A DNA stretch of 64,000 bases, from positions 136,206,501-136,270,500 of the forward strand of contig JAZHRO010000036.1 of the NCBI GenBank assembly GCA_037157565.1. The letters run 5' to 3'. This document shows, piece by piece, positions 47,588-58,340 of the stretch (its first letter is position 1; the number at the start of each line of letters is the position of its first letter). The position numbers were made by a program, and so were the translations under genes. This DNA is from Thalassia testudinum (lineage: Eukaryota > Streptophyta > Magnoliopsida > Alismatales > Hydrocharitaceae). Under the pieces are notes generated by a model. It saw only the letters and a program-made list of their open reading frames with translations, was not told the origin of the DNA and did not search any database.

Positions 47588-50500
47588 TGGTGGTTTCTTA
47601 CCTCAACTCAGTCAATTAAGTTAATTTTACTTAATTATGAGCAGAGAAAAGTCACTTAGGTTAACTCGAAGTTGTGTCGATTAGTAGTATAGGGTCAAAT
47701 TAACCTAACATTTTCGAAAATTTTTACTAGTTGAGTCCAGGTCGTTCGCTGGGAGGTATAATTCATTTTAAATTCACTAGTAATCTTTTATTTCTCATTA
47801 CAAGTATAGGAGGTAAATCTAAGTTAATTATGGAAACATGAATTTTACCAAAAATTGATTTAAATGAAATAACATGCAAAATCCCATATGAACTCTCATT
47901 TTCAACATTTAAGAACATGTAAATTCTCTATTCATTTCAAATAATTTAAGGCAAAGAAGAGTTTATTTAGTCAATACATGCCTTAATACAGCAATTAAGA
48001 ACAAAAAGAAATTAAAATATAACAAGAAAATTAACTTCTTTTCCTTATGCTTCAGCCTGCCTTTCTTCTTTCTCTTCTTCTCTTTATCTTCTTTTTCTTT
48101 TATTTCTTAATCCTTTGTTCTTTCTTTCTTTCTCTTTCTATTTTCCTCTTATTCTCTTTTTCTCTCGATCTCTTTCTTTCTTCTCTTATGCTTCTATTCC
48201 TGCCCTTCTCTTCTTTCTCTTCTTAAGTATTTCCTTATGCCTTCCTTCTTTTCCTTAGCGAGTTCTTCCTCTTCCTCCTCAGCCTTCCTTTTTCAGCTCT
48301 CACTTCCTTCGATACTTAGCCATCAAAGCCTCCAGCACTTAACTCTTCTTCCTTTCTTAACCTTCTGTTGAATCAATTAATTTTCTCTTCAACCAAAAAT
48401 TTGTTTGAGATTTGCGGCGAGGTCCTTTCGAGGATATATAGCACCCTGAAATCAGGGTGGGACCAGACCCTACTCGGTCCTCGCCTAATTTCATTAGGGT
48501 TTATTTTTTATTTTTTTTCTTAAGCCAAACCAGCCCTCTCTCGAGCCGAACCGGCTCAACGCCTCCTAGACCTCACCCTCCCAGGGCCAATCGCACACAC
48601 ACGCCCACTTGAGCACACACCTGTAGGTGCACTCGCCCACACATACACATGCAATGCTCAGATGGTTAGGGTTTTCTTTTCGCGCCGAGCAATGACGACT
48701 GAATCAGCTGTAACACAAAACACTTTTATACTAAGGCGCACTCTCTGAATCTTTCGATGTGGGACTAAGAATTCCCCCTCCAGACCCAACTTCAATCAAA
48801 GATTTCTCCCTACTCAAAGCTCCAAATCAAGCGAAATAAAGCTTGATGGAGAGCTCTAAGGTGTCTCTACAGGATTCCAGGGTCAATTTGAGGTTTAGAG
48901 GATGATTTCCTCTTCAATTCGATAAGTGAAATTAGGGGGTTCCTACGGGTTTAATATGCCTGGAAAGTGAAATTAGCTTACTGTGTCTATAGGATGGACT
49001 TTCTACCTTATCTAAGGGTCTGAATAGATCCTTCAAATGATTCTGCAGCTGTTTGAGTGGTTTTAAGCTCTCAAGAGCTTCAGGAAGCACAAAGAAGCTC
49101 AAAGCTTCACTGAAAGCTTCAGAGAAAGGAATTCAGATGAAGAAAGATGCAACAAACAGTTAAGGACATTTCTAATTGATTCAAACAGACTCTAACGAAT
49201 GTAACAAGCTCATCTGGGCAGAATTTAACTTCAAAATTCATCAGAAACTTACTGTCGTCAGTTTGGGTTCAAAAACAACCCAAACTAGAAGATTTGAATT
49301 TCAACTAAAATAACTCATCTGAGATCAATAAAGTCATTATAAAATCATCCAACAGATTCTCAGAAATGATTCTAACTCCTCAATTTCTTAGATTGAGCTC
49401 AGCATCAGAGTTTCCTCCTCAGGGTTGACTGTTAGGCTTGAAAATTGACTTTCTGATGTAAGCCTTTTTACAAGGAATTAAAGCCTAGATTAACATCTTC
49501 TCAACCCCAGGAACTCTCTCAGACCTCTAATCGGATGATTTGACCTAAGATGCTAGGGTTCCAGGCTCATCGCCTGAGCTCCAAATGTGGTCTATTCGAC
49601 AGAAGGGTTAGAAGATTGCTACACTAATCTGAAGACATAGATAGCTTTAGTGCACTGCACTGAAGCTTCTAGACCTCTTAAATGTGGTTCTTAAGCTTCT
49701 GTACAAGCTTCTCCAACTCCACCGGAGTTGGGGAAGATGAATCACTAATCTAAGCTCCAGGTGATAAAATCCCAAATAAACAACCTCAAAAAAATCAGAA
49801 ATCAAAATTAAGTCATTCTAGAGCTTCCTACCATCTTCTATAGGCTGAAGATCGAATTTCACTTGCCGAAGCTCGCCAGAGCTCCGGTGAGTCTAGAAAA
49901 AGATGAAGAATGTGTTCAGAATAAAGAATTATGCCATTTTTATTTGAAAAGGTTCTTGAGGTTGCAAGGAACCTCAGGAACTCAATAAATTCCTTAATTG
50001 ATCATTAGAATTCAGAATTAGCAGTGAATTCAGTTTGAATGTATTTTTAATAGATTGAAGCACAGGACTTATTCTCCCACTCAGAAAAGTGGTTGAGACA
50101 AATCAAAAAGTAATTGCGATCATAATTACATAATTAATTAAGAGTTTCAACTACTCCTGAGCTGCCATTGACAGCGAGCTCAGGAGCTTGTTTAAAAATT
50201 AGGCGTTTAGATTATAGGTGGTAATTATACAAATTAAAGTGTACAACAGGGTCCTTAGGTTGTGGAAAACCCTATGGATGTGGATCTAAGCTTAGATACT
50301 GTCGCCATGGACAGCGATAGTGTCTATTGAAGGTGAAGGTGAATTAGGCGAAATAGTGATTAAATTTGTGTTTTAATGAATTAGAAGTGGTCGTGAGGGT
50401 AAAAGGAAGGTGATCAATGACTTTAAAAGACAAAATTAGGACTCTGGCGAGCTTAAGGAACTCGCCGAAGTGAAAGAAGATGAAGCCTGTAATTTGCAAT

Positions 50501-51644
50501 TAACTAAGCTAACTAACTACTTAACTACCTAAACTACTCCTACTCCTACTCCTAATCTACTCCTAGCTATTGTTACCTGGACGAAGGGGTCAATGGGATT
50601 TCGTCGATGGCTCATAGCGGAAGACGAAATCATAAGGTATAAGAAGAATCTTCGGTGGCAGATGTGAGGTGAAGCAGAGGATCTCCTTGGTCATCACCTT
50701 TGTCCAGAGATGCGGCTGACCTCGGTGGATCTCCTCAGCTAATCAAGATGGATGGAGGAAGTTGGAATATGAAATGGGGAGTTGCCAGAGTTGCGGAGAG
50801 AATAGCCTATCGAAGTCGGCTCAGTGTTAGAAGAAGGAAGGGAGCTAACTTGAGAGAAATCAAAGGGGTGAGGGGATATTTATAGTGAATGGAGACGAAG
50901 AAGGTGGCGAGGTCTAGACGAAGAAGCTTGGGGAGGTTAACCTCCAACATCGTCTCCGACGACGGTGAGGTTAACTCCCACCAAAAATTAGGATTTCAGA
51001 GTAGTCCGACCGATGGATGAAGATGGGGTGGTGAGCATAAGCTCCAGGAGCTTGGAAAAGGAAGAATGATGTCGACAGGGCAGTGATCGTGCGTTGGAGT
51101 CTCTCCGTCGTCAGCCGTTCAATCGACTGGAGAAGAAGAAGAAGACGAAAGGGTCCTAAGTGTAGTGAAACTTAAGGAACTATATGAAAATTAAGGACCC
51201 GACCGTAATGAATAGCAAGGACCTAAATGTAAACCCAGGTTTTAAAGATTTATTTTAACTTAGATCTTTCTCAACTTTTTATATATGTTAGTAAATAAGG
51301 TAACTATTATGTTTCCACCTTGAATTTACATTTTTTACCTTTTTAAATTAATTTATTAAATTAAGTAAAATTACTTAAGTTATTATATACTTATGTATAC
51401 ATTATGTTTAAGTTACTTAACTTATTAATTAAGGAAATGATTAATAAGATCTTGAGTCTAATTATTAATTAAATTGTTAATAATATTAATTGACAGATAA
51501 AATATCATTTTTAACTTATTTTAAGGTCCTTTACTAAATATCCCTTATTTTATAATTAACCCTTATATATTCATATCCTTAGCTAATTAACTAGGAAGAC
51601 TAGTTAATTAGGGGTAATTAAAAATCATGATGAGTCTCTCATCA
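47588..51644 (-). mobile_element. Solo LTR N, 4.06 kb, TSD AGCCG
   Basis: On the - strand it starts TGATGAGAGACTCATCA, a palindromic end, and stops GAAACCACCA. AGCCG flanks both sides (47583-47587 and 51645-51649). A TATA box CACTATAAATATCCCC is on the - strand near 50887-50872. The motif CCTCCCAGCGAACGACCTGG (- strand, near 47755-47735) lies close to its 3' end, as in LTRs F, P and H. No pol or internal LTR pair is seen. At 4 kb it is long for an LTR but within the range known for some plant gypsy lineages. Confidence 0.75.
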
Positions 51645-52238
51645 AGCCGGTGTGGAGGGGGCTCTATGGGAGGGTTTGGGTTTGGGTTAGGTTTGGGGAA
51701 GATGGAGTGATGGGAGTTCGGTGCTGTGCATAATAGATGAAGCGAGCTACGTCACCAGTTTAATCAATAAGTGACGGCAGATGTCACTTCACAAATGCCT
51801 CGCTTCTTCGACGAGCAAACATTTGTCGTCGCTTATATTAGAAACTAATGGTAAAATGATAAATTAAATCCCTCATCACACCCAAATTTTGGCCGCTAAT
51901 TTTAACCTACTTTTCACCATCGCTTATGAGATTAACCGACGGCAAAAGTCTAAATTAAACCCCTACACCCGCCCAAATTTCAGGCGCTAATTTTAACCAT
52001 TTTTTCACCATCGCTTCTTACACTAACTGACGACAGAAATATATTTGCCATTGCTTAATCAACCGACAATAAATATGAATGACCAGCATGCACCCATCAC
52101 TTTTTTTCAATTGATGATGGGTCGAGTACACTCATTCACTGTCGCTTATTTAAATAAGCGACGAGAAAAATATTTTTGCCATCGCTTTCTTAAATCGACG
52201 GCAAGTAACCGACGATATATCCCATTTTTCTAGTAGTG
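51645..52238. repeat. Right subterminal repeats and terminus of CACTA M
   Basis: From about 51750 on, AAGCGACGGCAAA-type words and complements recur (51770, 51825, 51935, 52025, 52145-52190). A GACGAGAAAAATATTTTTGCC copy at 52158-52180 matches the left-end unit. The last bases TTTTTCTAGTAGTG are the reverse of the canonical CACTACTAGAAAAA. Confidence 0.85.
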
Positions 52239-52241
52239 TTG

Positions 52242-52709
52242 AGTTTGTTTCTTCTCATGAGGCCACTACATTGGCACTTTGGCTAAAGAATTTCATTACA
52301 AGACTTATGGTGATTGATTCCATATGAAAAGCCATTAAAGATATACTATGATAATTCAGCTACTATATTCTTCTCCAACGCAACAAATATAGCCAAGTAG
52401 GTATGAGGATTGACATAAAATATTTTGTTGTAAGAAAGAAGATTAGGGATCATTTAGTGTCAATTGAACATATAAGAACAAAGTATATGTTCTAGGCCAT
52501 GAGTCGTGGTCCTTTTTTTGGCAGGTATTGGTATGGTCCCCTTGCTACCTTTTGATTGCCTCCAGGAGTGGGGGATGAATAAGATTAACTCCCAATTTTC
52601 TTAAAAAAAAAGAATAAAGTACATGTTAGCATCTCCCTTCACTAAGGGATTGCCGCCTAATGTAGTTGAAGAACATGTATGTAATATGGGTCATATAAGT
52701 TCTTTATGA
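52242..52709 (+). pseudogene. Copia element K: end of RNase H
   Basis: The K frame resumes after the CACTA element with EFVSSHEATTLALWLKNF, the copia RNase H block with the conserved VSSHEA/LW pattern. It continues through DYDNSATIF-like sequence (near 52350), KIRDHLVSIEHIRTKYM (near 52440-52490), then after a small insertion ASPFTKGLPPNVVEEHV, and stops at TGA 52707-52709. One frameshift lies near 52310-52330. This is the normal C-terminal end of copia pol. Confidence 0.85.
52492..52609 (+). mobile_element. 5'-truncated LINE 3' end (118 bp) with poly-A and 18-bp TSD
   Basis: The insert ends in TTTTCTT plus A(8). Its body (GGCAGGTATTGGTATGGTCC ... GTGGGGGATGAATAAGATTAA) resembles the 3' end of plant L1-type LINEs. 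It is flanked by AAGAACAAAGTATATGTT (52474-52491) and AAGAATAAAGTACATGTT (52610-52627), 16 of 18 positions identical. It interrupts the RNase H frame of K. Confidence 0.8.
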
Positions 52710-53032
52710 TTAATGTGATGATTAATACGTCAATGTTTGATATCATTAAAGTTTTGAAATGATGGTTCTGGTAAGAGTTTGTTATTTCCATTAAGGCATG
52801 TGTATGGATAAAGGCAATGGCAAACATAAAGTTTGGGCTCATATTAACCCTTGGTGGTTATTACATAAAGTATTAGCTTCGTCATATTGATTGATGATAT
52901 TGTAATACATGGAACAGAGTGCTTGCTGTAGGAACATGTATCGCCATGATTCATGTCTTTGATTTCTATGTGTGAGCTAGGAATTCATAAAGGAACTGTC
53001 GTATAGCACCAATTCATGGGCTAAGTTGGAGA
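52710..53032 (+). other. Copia K 3' non-coding region and polypurine tract
   Basis: No gene. CTAAGTTGGAGA (53021-53032) sits just before the LTR start and fits the usual copia polypurine tract AAGTGGGAGA with changes. Confidence 0.55.
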
Positions 53033-53398
53033 ATATTGGAACCATGCCCATTAAAGGGTGTTATGCCTCTTGATGCCATGTTGGAAGTTATTTGAATGAA
53101 TGGGTGTACGCACATAGCCTTTATAAATAAATAGCAAGCATGGGCACTCCTTTCACTCACTTGAATTGCACTAGAATCCCATTCCTTAATGTGCTACTCT
53201 ATCAAAGCAAAAGCATGAGGTAGGTAAGGAAGGGAAGGATTTATCCATTTCGACGATTACACAATTTTGCATCCATGGCCTTAGGTATCCCCTTATACCT
53301 ATCAGCCCTGCCTTTACTATAACCATAGAAAGTAAAGTAGTTAGGCAACGATTTAAGTGATATTTAGTAATAAAAAAGAGTTAATGATGAACTCCTTT
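53033..53398 (+). repeat. Copia K 3' LTR (start decayed, end uncertain)
   Basis: ATTGGAACCATGCCCATTAA at about 53035 matches the common copia LTR start TGTTGGAACCATGCC, with the TG changed. A TATA box CTTTATAAATAAA lies near 53117-53129. The right end is not clear; the U6/LINE unit follows and may lie inside or just after the LTR. Confidence 0.55.
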
Positions 53399-53503
53399 GT
53401 CATGCCCAAAGTGGATGACCAACCTATGAATAATACAGTGAAGATTAGCATGGTCCCTATGGAAGGATGAAACGCATAAATTGAGAAATGGTCCAAATTT
53501 TTT
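53399..53503 (+). ncRNA. U6: U6 snRNA relic joined to a LINE
   Basis: The 3' two thirds match plant U6 snRNA: GAAGATTAGCATGG, then AAGGATGA, ACGCA and GAGAAATGGTCCAAATTT, with about eight mismatches in 66 positions by eye, mostly C to T. The total length of 105 bases equals a full U6. The first 40 bases are too diverged for a sure match. No upstream sequence element or TATA box of a plant U6 promoter is seen in the preceding 70 bases. The T run (53498-53503) leads directly into LINE coding sequence, so this is a retrotransposed relic, not a working gene. Confidence 0.8.
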
Positions 53504-54859
53504 CCAAAATATGTGGCTCTAGGATCAGAGGCTCCATGATCTTGTAGCTTAGATTTGGGGACAATCTCCTATTGACCGCTCGTCCTCTTCCTTCAACCCT
53601 ATCTCCTGCCTTTGCTCTAAAATATCCATTCTAAAAAAGGCTCTTAAATCATCGAATTAGTCGACTTTTGGAAGCACCCATTTGGTGGTTGCTAACTTGG
53701 AGGCCAACTATGATAACCTAGATAAGAGACTTTCAACCCACTAGAATGAGAGCATAGTTGCTGATCTTAGTAATACCCATATTGATCTTGATGACTCACT
53801 GAGGAAGATGAATGACTTCTTGCAGTAGAAAGCTAAGGTCAAGTGGATTAGGGAAGAGGAGGGCAATAACAAGTTCTTCTTCACTACTATCAAAAATTGA
53901 TTCGCCAAATGCGCTCAAACCTCGCTCACCTCTCTTTTTGGTGATGGTTCTTGGGCTCAGGCTATTGCTATTGCTACTAGCAACTTTGAATCCCTTTTAC
54001 TTTTGATGGGGAGACCCATATTGATAATTTCCTTGAGGTATTCCTTCTTTGATCTCCCTCGATGACTCAAGGTTCCTTTCATAACCCCCCTTTGAAAATG
54101 AAGTCCATAATGTTCTTTTCCTGATGCCCCCCAATCATACCCTGGGTCTTAATGGCTTAAATTCAGAGTTTTACACAAATTTTTAGGATATTATCAAGAA
54201 TGGCCTCACCGCTGCTATTTCTTATTTCTTCTCTAATCGTAAGGCCCCGTGGGCTTTCAACAATACCTTTATCTCACTCATTGCTAAAATTTTGATTATT
54301 TAGGAGCTTTCTGCTTTTAGGCCCATCAACCTATGTAATGTTTGTTTCACTCTCTGTTCTAGCATCCTTGAAAACGTTTGAGTTGCCTTCTCCCAAAATT
54401 GATCGCTACTAAATAGGCTAATTTTATTAAAGGGAGTTCTATTTTGATCATGTTGCTTGAACATTTGAACTTACTCGAAGAATCAATTGAAAACTCTTTG
54501 GATCCAACATTATCCTTCAACTCGACCTTGAAAAAGCCTACAATCAGGTGGAATGGAAAGCATTGTATAAGATCTTCAACCATTTTGGTTTCTCTATGAA
54601 GTGTATACAGCTCATTAAAGCCTATGTGGAACATGCAGGTTCCTTTATTCTTGTTGATGGGATCTCTACCTCATTTTTCAATGTCTCACGTGGCCGCCTT
54701 TATCAAGGAGATCCTATATCTTCATTCCTCTTCGATATATTTATGGAACCATTCATTAAAGAACTCAAACAACTAGTTTTTAATGGTAAGGTTGTTTCTT
54801 TTTTGGTTAAATGTGGAGTGAAGGCTCCAATTGCATTACTTTACGCTGATGATATTTGA
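53504..54859 (+). pseudogene. LINE (L1-type) ORF2 fragment fused to U6
   Basis: Starts within the part of ORF2 between endonuclease and RT: NPISCLCSKISILKKALKSS, then VANLEANYDNLDKRL, then AKVKWIREEEGNNKFFFTTI (near 53840), the KWLKEGDRNTKFFH block. RT continues with RKAPWAFNNTFISLIAKI (54240-54300), FRPINLCNV, LEKAYNQVEWKAL (54530-54560), GRLYQGDPISSFLF (54694-54735) and the active-site ALLYADDI (54834-54857). There are several stops and frame changes. The 3' end with the poly-A tail is missing, cut by LTR fragment P. Confidence 0.85.
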
Positions 54860-55374
54860 CAAGTGCGAAATGATGTTTGTTAAAACACACATCGTAGTAT
54901 AGTTGAATCGTGCAAATCAATTTTTGAAATTTGTAATTTTATCGAAATAAAGAGTATTCCAAAGTTGTTCGCTGGGAGCAAATTCAGCACACAACTTCTC
55001 ACTATCAAAATTTTGTAAAATTTAGCTCGGGAATTAGATACGATTAGTTTGAATTTCTATGTGCAAAATCTAGCTCAACAATGTACGGATTCTCAATTTA
55101 ATGCTACAGTTGAGGAAATTGTATATTAATTCGTGCTTACTTGAAAATATTCAAGGAATAATATAATTAAGCACTAAATAAATGTATCAAGTCAATAATG
55201 TTTGAATATTGAAATTAGACCTCTAGATATCCAGTAATAAAATCAAATTATTAATTAATTAGGCAAAACCACAAATTAGCCCCTTGGAATAGAACTTCCT
55301 TCATAATCTAGTCCCTACGAATTCACTAATCGGTCCCTATAATTTTGTTTTCTTCGCAATTAGGCCCCTCCCAG
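54860..55374 (-). repeat. LTR fragment P, cut by element C
   Basis: ATCGTAGTATAGTTG (54893-54907) and a GTTGTTCGCTGGGAG box (54966-54980) match LTR-like block F and LTR N in the same orientation. The rest is AT-rich without a gene. It is interrupted by element C at 55375; its other part would lie beyond the window. The left end is not resolved. Confidence 0.5.
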
Positions 55375-57172
55375 TGATGCGTATACATTTGAATAGCCTA
55401 AAATGTCTATTTATGCATGTTCTTAGTATTATAATTGCATCATACATTATAAATATTTCATAACATGCATCATCTTGCATTTAGGTTAGGTTGTGAAAAT
55501 TATAGGTTAATTTTCCCATTTTGTGGTCAGGTAACAGGGTGATTTTTAATCGAGGCCTCCAATCGAAGATCCAATCGTACGGATTTGATAGGGCGATGAT
55601 TCGAGTTCAACAACTCCAAGAATGCCCTGATCGGACTTCCGTAGCATCAAATATAATCTGAGGAAGGTCAGAGATCAAGGGCCAAGATGGTATAAATCCA
55701 CACTTCAAATGACAAATCAGACTGCACGGATAGATTCGGATCAACGATCGCAACCCAACGATGTGAAAATCGATCCAATCTGACATTCGTGGCACCATCT
55801 ACAACTCACAGAAGATGAACGACCACGATGGCACCACGTGGCGCCATTATAGCCACCCAAACTAGCCACAGCACTGCTTCTCAACCTCTGAAGGCGTGGG
55901 TGAGACAAGATCTTGGCCGTTGGATCTTGATCCAACGGCCACAAGCGCGCGTGCCTAAAACATAAGTGAGACAAAGCAGTAGCCGCAGCACAGCGGTCGA
56001 GCACTCTTTTGCTAGTGCGAGGCATGGGTTCGATCCCCCCTACTCCTCGAATCAGGCACGGGAGTAGGAGCAGTGAAATCAGGTCGTTGGATGGCGAGCG
56101 GACGATGTGGATGTGGGCGACGTGGCACACCCAGATGCGAGGAGCGCGAATGTGCCATTAGACGCATTCTTGTGAAGGCAGGCGAGCATGCGTGAAGGAG
56201 GTCACGTCGCCTCTTAGCAAGCATTGAACGGGATTGGGTGCAGCACGTTTAAGCCGTTCGATCTCACAATCGGACAATTAAGAATGCACGTGCATATGTG
56301 TGCTTTGAGGTGTAGTAAGAGGAAGAGGTAGGCGTGCACGGTAGTTGTGCCCACGATCTGGGCTTTAGTGACAGTTTTATCCGTCACTAAAGACCCCTAA
56401 TTTAATATTTTTAAGTGTAAAGACCTATTTGTCCCCTCCAATCTTCACCTATAAGAGGACCTACGACCCCCACACTTTCTTCATCCCTTCCTCTCTTCTC
56501 TCACCCCCTCCAAAGCTCTAAGAGCTTGTCCCAAACCCTAGATGCTCCTCTAGAGTAAAAATTAGAATTTTTTTTCAACTTCTCCCCCTTCGTGGAGCAT
56601 CCCGCGGTTGTCCTCTCACTCCATTCGGGAAGCGGATCCCACGATGACGACAACATCCTGGCTCGCCCCCAGTTCCTCCCACTTCGTCTTCCTTCTTCCT
56701 GCTCTGTCCTCCGTCTTCCAAGCGTTGCCCCATCCAGCTTGTCCTACAAGCAATCGTCGAAGAGGATACTTCTCTCTCCATTCTCTTTACCGCTTTCTAG
56801 AGTAGATTTACTGCTTTCAAATGTAGATTTCCTGCTTTCTAGTTGTAATGATTAGTGTAATGAACATCATTTGATGATGAAATCCATGTTTATTCTACCT
56901 CTCTTTTGTCTTTATTTGTAATATTCTCTCTGTCTTTTATTCTTTATTCTTTAAGTAGATAGTTAGTTTAGATTCAATTCGACTAGCTAATCTACTTCGT
57001 GACAATTAAACAAATGAGATTTTGAATCAAACGTCCATCTCCCTATGTTCAACCCGAAATTTCTTTACGAATTTCAGTAAAATTTTATCTGTTGGCAAAT
57101 TGCTTCACAAATTAAACTACAATGACGGGTTTTTAAATCCAACTCCCATCGCATAGTTTTTTGCATACAACA
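55375..57172 (+). repeat. 5' LTR of element C
   Basis: Starts TGATGCGTATAC and ends GCATACAACA. It carries a hairpin block (55583-55637), a palindrome with CACGTG (55827-55848), a perfect palindrome with 13-base arms TGGCCGTTGGATC around TT (55914-55941) and a stem CTTTAGTGAC/GTCACTAAAG (56363-56392). TATA-like CCTATAAGAGG near 56449-56459. CTCCCTATGTTCAACCC near 57040 marks the 3' part. Confidence 0.88.
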
Positions 57173-57175
57173 TTT

Positions 57176-57192
57176 TGGCGTCGTTGTCGAGG
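57176..57192 (+). other. Primer-binding site of element C
   Basis: TGGCGTCGTTGTCGAGG, three bases after the LTR. Relative to element A it has three changes (two C to T, one G to A), so priming ability has probably decayed. Confidence 0.7.
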
Positions 57193-57332
57193 AGGCAATG
57201 ATCTTTGATTTTTCACGTTTTTTCACCTTACTTATCTTTTACCTCACTTCTTTTCTTTCTTATTGTGATTGTAGGTACTCTCACGAGATGGGAAAAAGCG
57301 ATAGATTGGAGTAAAGTGCAGTTGAAGGATTT

Positions 57333-58314
57333 GTAAGTTTACCCCCACCTCCCCACCTACTAGATTTCATTCCATCACTTAATAACACAAACCCTAATTA
57401 ACGTAGGAGTTCTCTTAAACCCTAAGGTTAGTTTTGATTATTTCATTGTCACCTCCACCTACCTCACCCTCCACATATAAAAGAAAAAATTCACAGAGGT
57501 ACACAACCTCTTCTGATTTTCAAACTCAACCGGTAAACCGATCTTTAGAACCGGTACACACACCTAAACACATAATCGAGTAGAAATCGGAATAAGTAAT
57601 CACTTGTGTGCCTAATTAAGTGGTGCATCAGGCCAATTGTTTGAGTTGTTTGGGCCGCACCACATCAATTAAAATCAACTTATCAAGTAGCTGCCACATA
57701 GGTTCAACTTTTATGGATTTACCAGGCACTCTACATTCTTTTAAGTTTCAAAGGAAAACGTCTTCACTTGTGCCTTCAAAACCTGGTGTGCCAACTAAAC
57801 TTGATTAAATATACCTAAAGTTGAATCCTAAAAGCTACTAAGCAAGATTTGAACCATAAAATTCACAACATCTAAAAATAATCTTACTTGAAAATCATTG
57901 GTTGTGAACACACACATATCAATCAATCATTAAGGGCACAACCTAGATAAAGGGCCCATCATATTCCAAAGCACATTCAAACCTAACCCTAATTAAAATA
58001 GAGTAGACGTTGGCTCTAAGGATTGGATTCTCTCTTCAGAGCCCAGATTGAGATTATTTTTGATTAGTCTGTTTCTACCATTCAATCTGATGTCTAGCTA
58101 GGGGAGCAAAATCAAATGATCGCAGCTGGGGGGTACACTAGTAACCTGAGGCGTAAGCCAAAGGAAGAACCTTCTCCCTAGTCCCTCCCTCTAACTGGTT
58201 GGATTGATCGGAAAGAAGTAGATCAAATCATTTATTAATCTCAAGACGGGTTCTGGGAGTCTGTGGTCTTAAGGCTAGCCCACTTAAGGACAGGTTTGTT
58301 TATTTGTATTGCAG
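57333..58314 (+). other. Probable leader intron of element C
   Basis: GTAAGT donor at 57333 and TTTATTTGTATTGCAG acceptor ending at 58314; counterpart of 17321-18312 in B. The ORF ATG follows the acceptor after 26 bases. The tiny frame before the donor begins at ATG 57286 (MGKSDRLE, then stop). The palindrome AGAGGTACACAACCTCT lies inside (57494-57515). Confidence 0.5.
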
Positions 58315-58340
58315 GGCACCTTTCTTCCTCTTGTTCTATC

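Larger units (their letters stand above)
27092..52238 (-). mobile_element. CACTA (En/Spm) transposon M, about 25.1 kb, TSD TTG
   Basis: The right end, read on the - strand, is CACTACTAGAAAAATGGG, a canonical plant CACTA terminus. The left end starts CACTACAAC, matching only in its first bases. A 3-bp duplication TTG flanks it (27089-27091 and 52239-52241), as expected for CACTA. The insertion splits the RNase H of K, whose sequence resumes in frame on the right. Inside, on the - strand, are a TNP2-type transposase (about 43164-39690) and a Transposase_24 (TNP1-type) gene (36243-27890). Subterminal repeats lie at both ends. Without the later insertions the element would be roughly half this size. 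Both genes are broken. Confidence 0.93.

Noticed and set aside
51660..51695. GGGTTTGGGTTTGGGTTAGG, resembling telomere repeat
   Set aside because: Only a few irregular units, not TTTAGGG, and inside the CACTA subterminal region.
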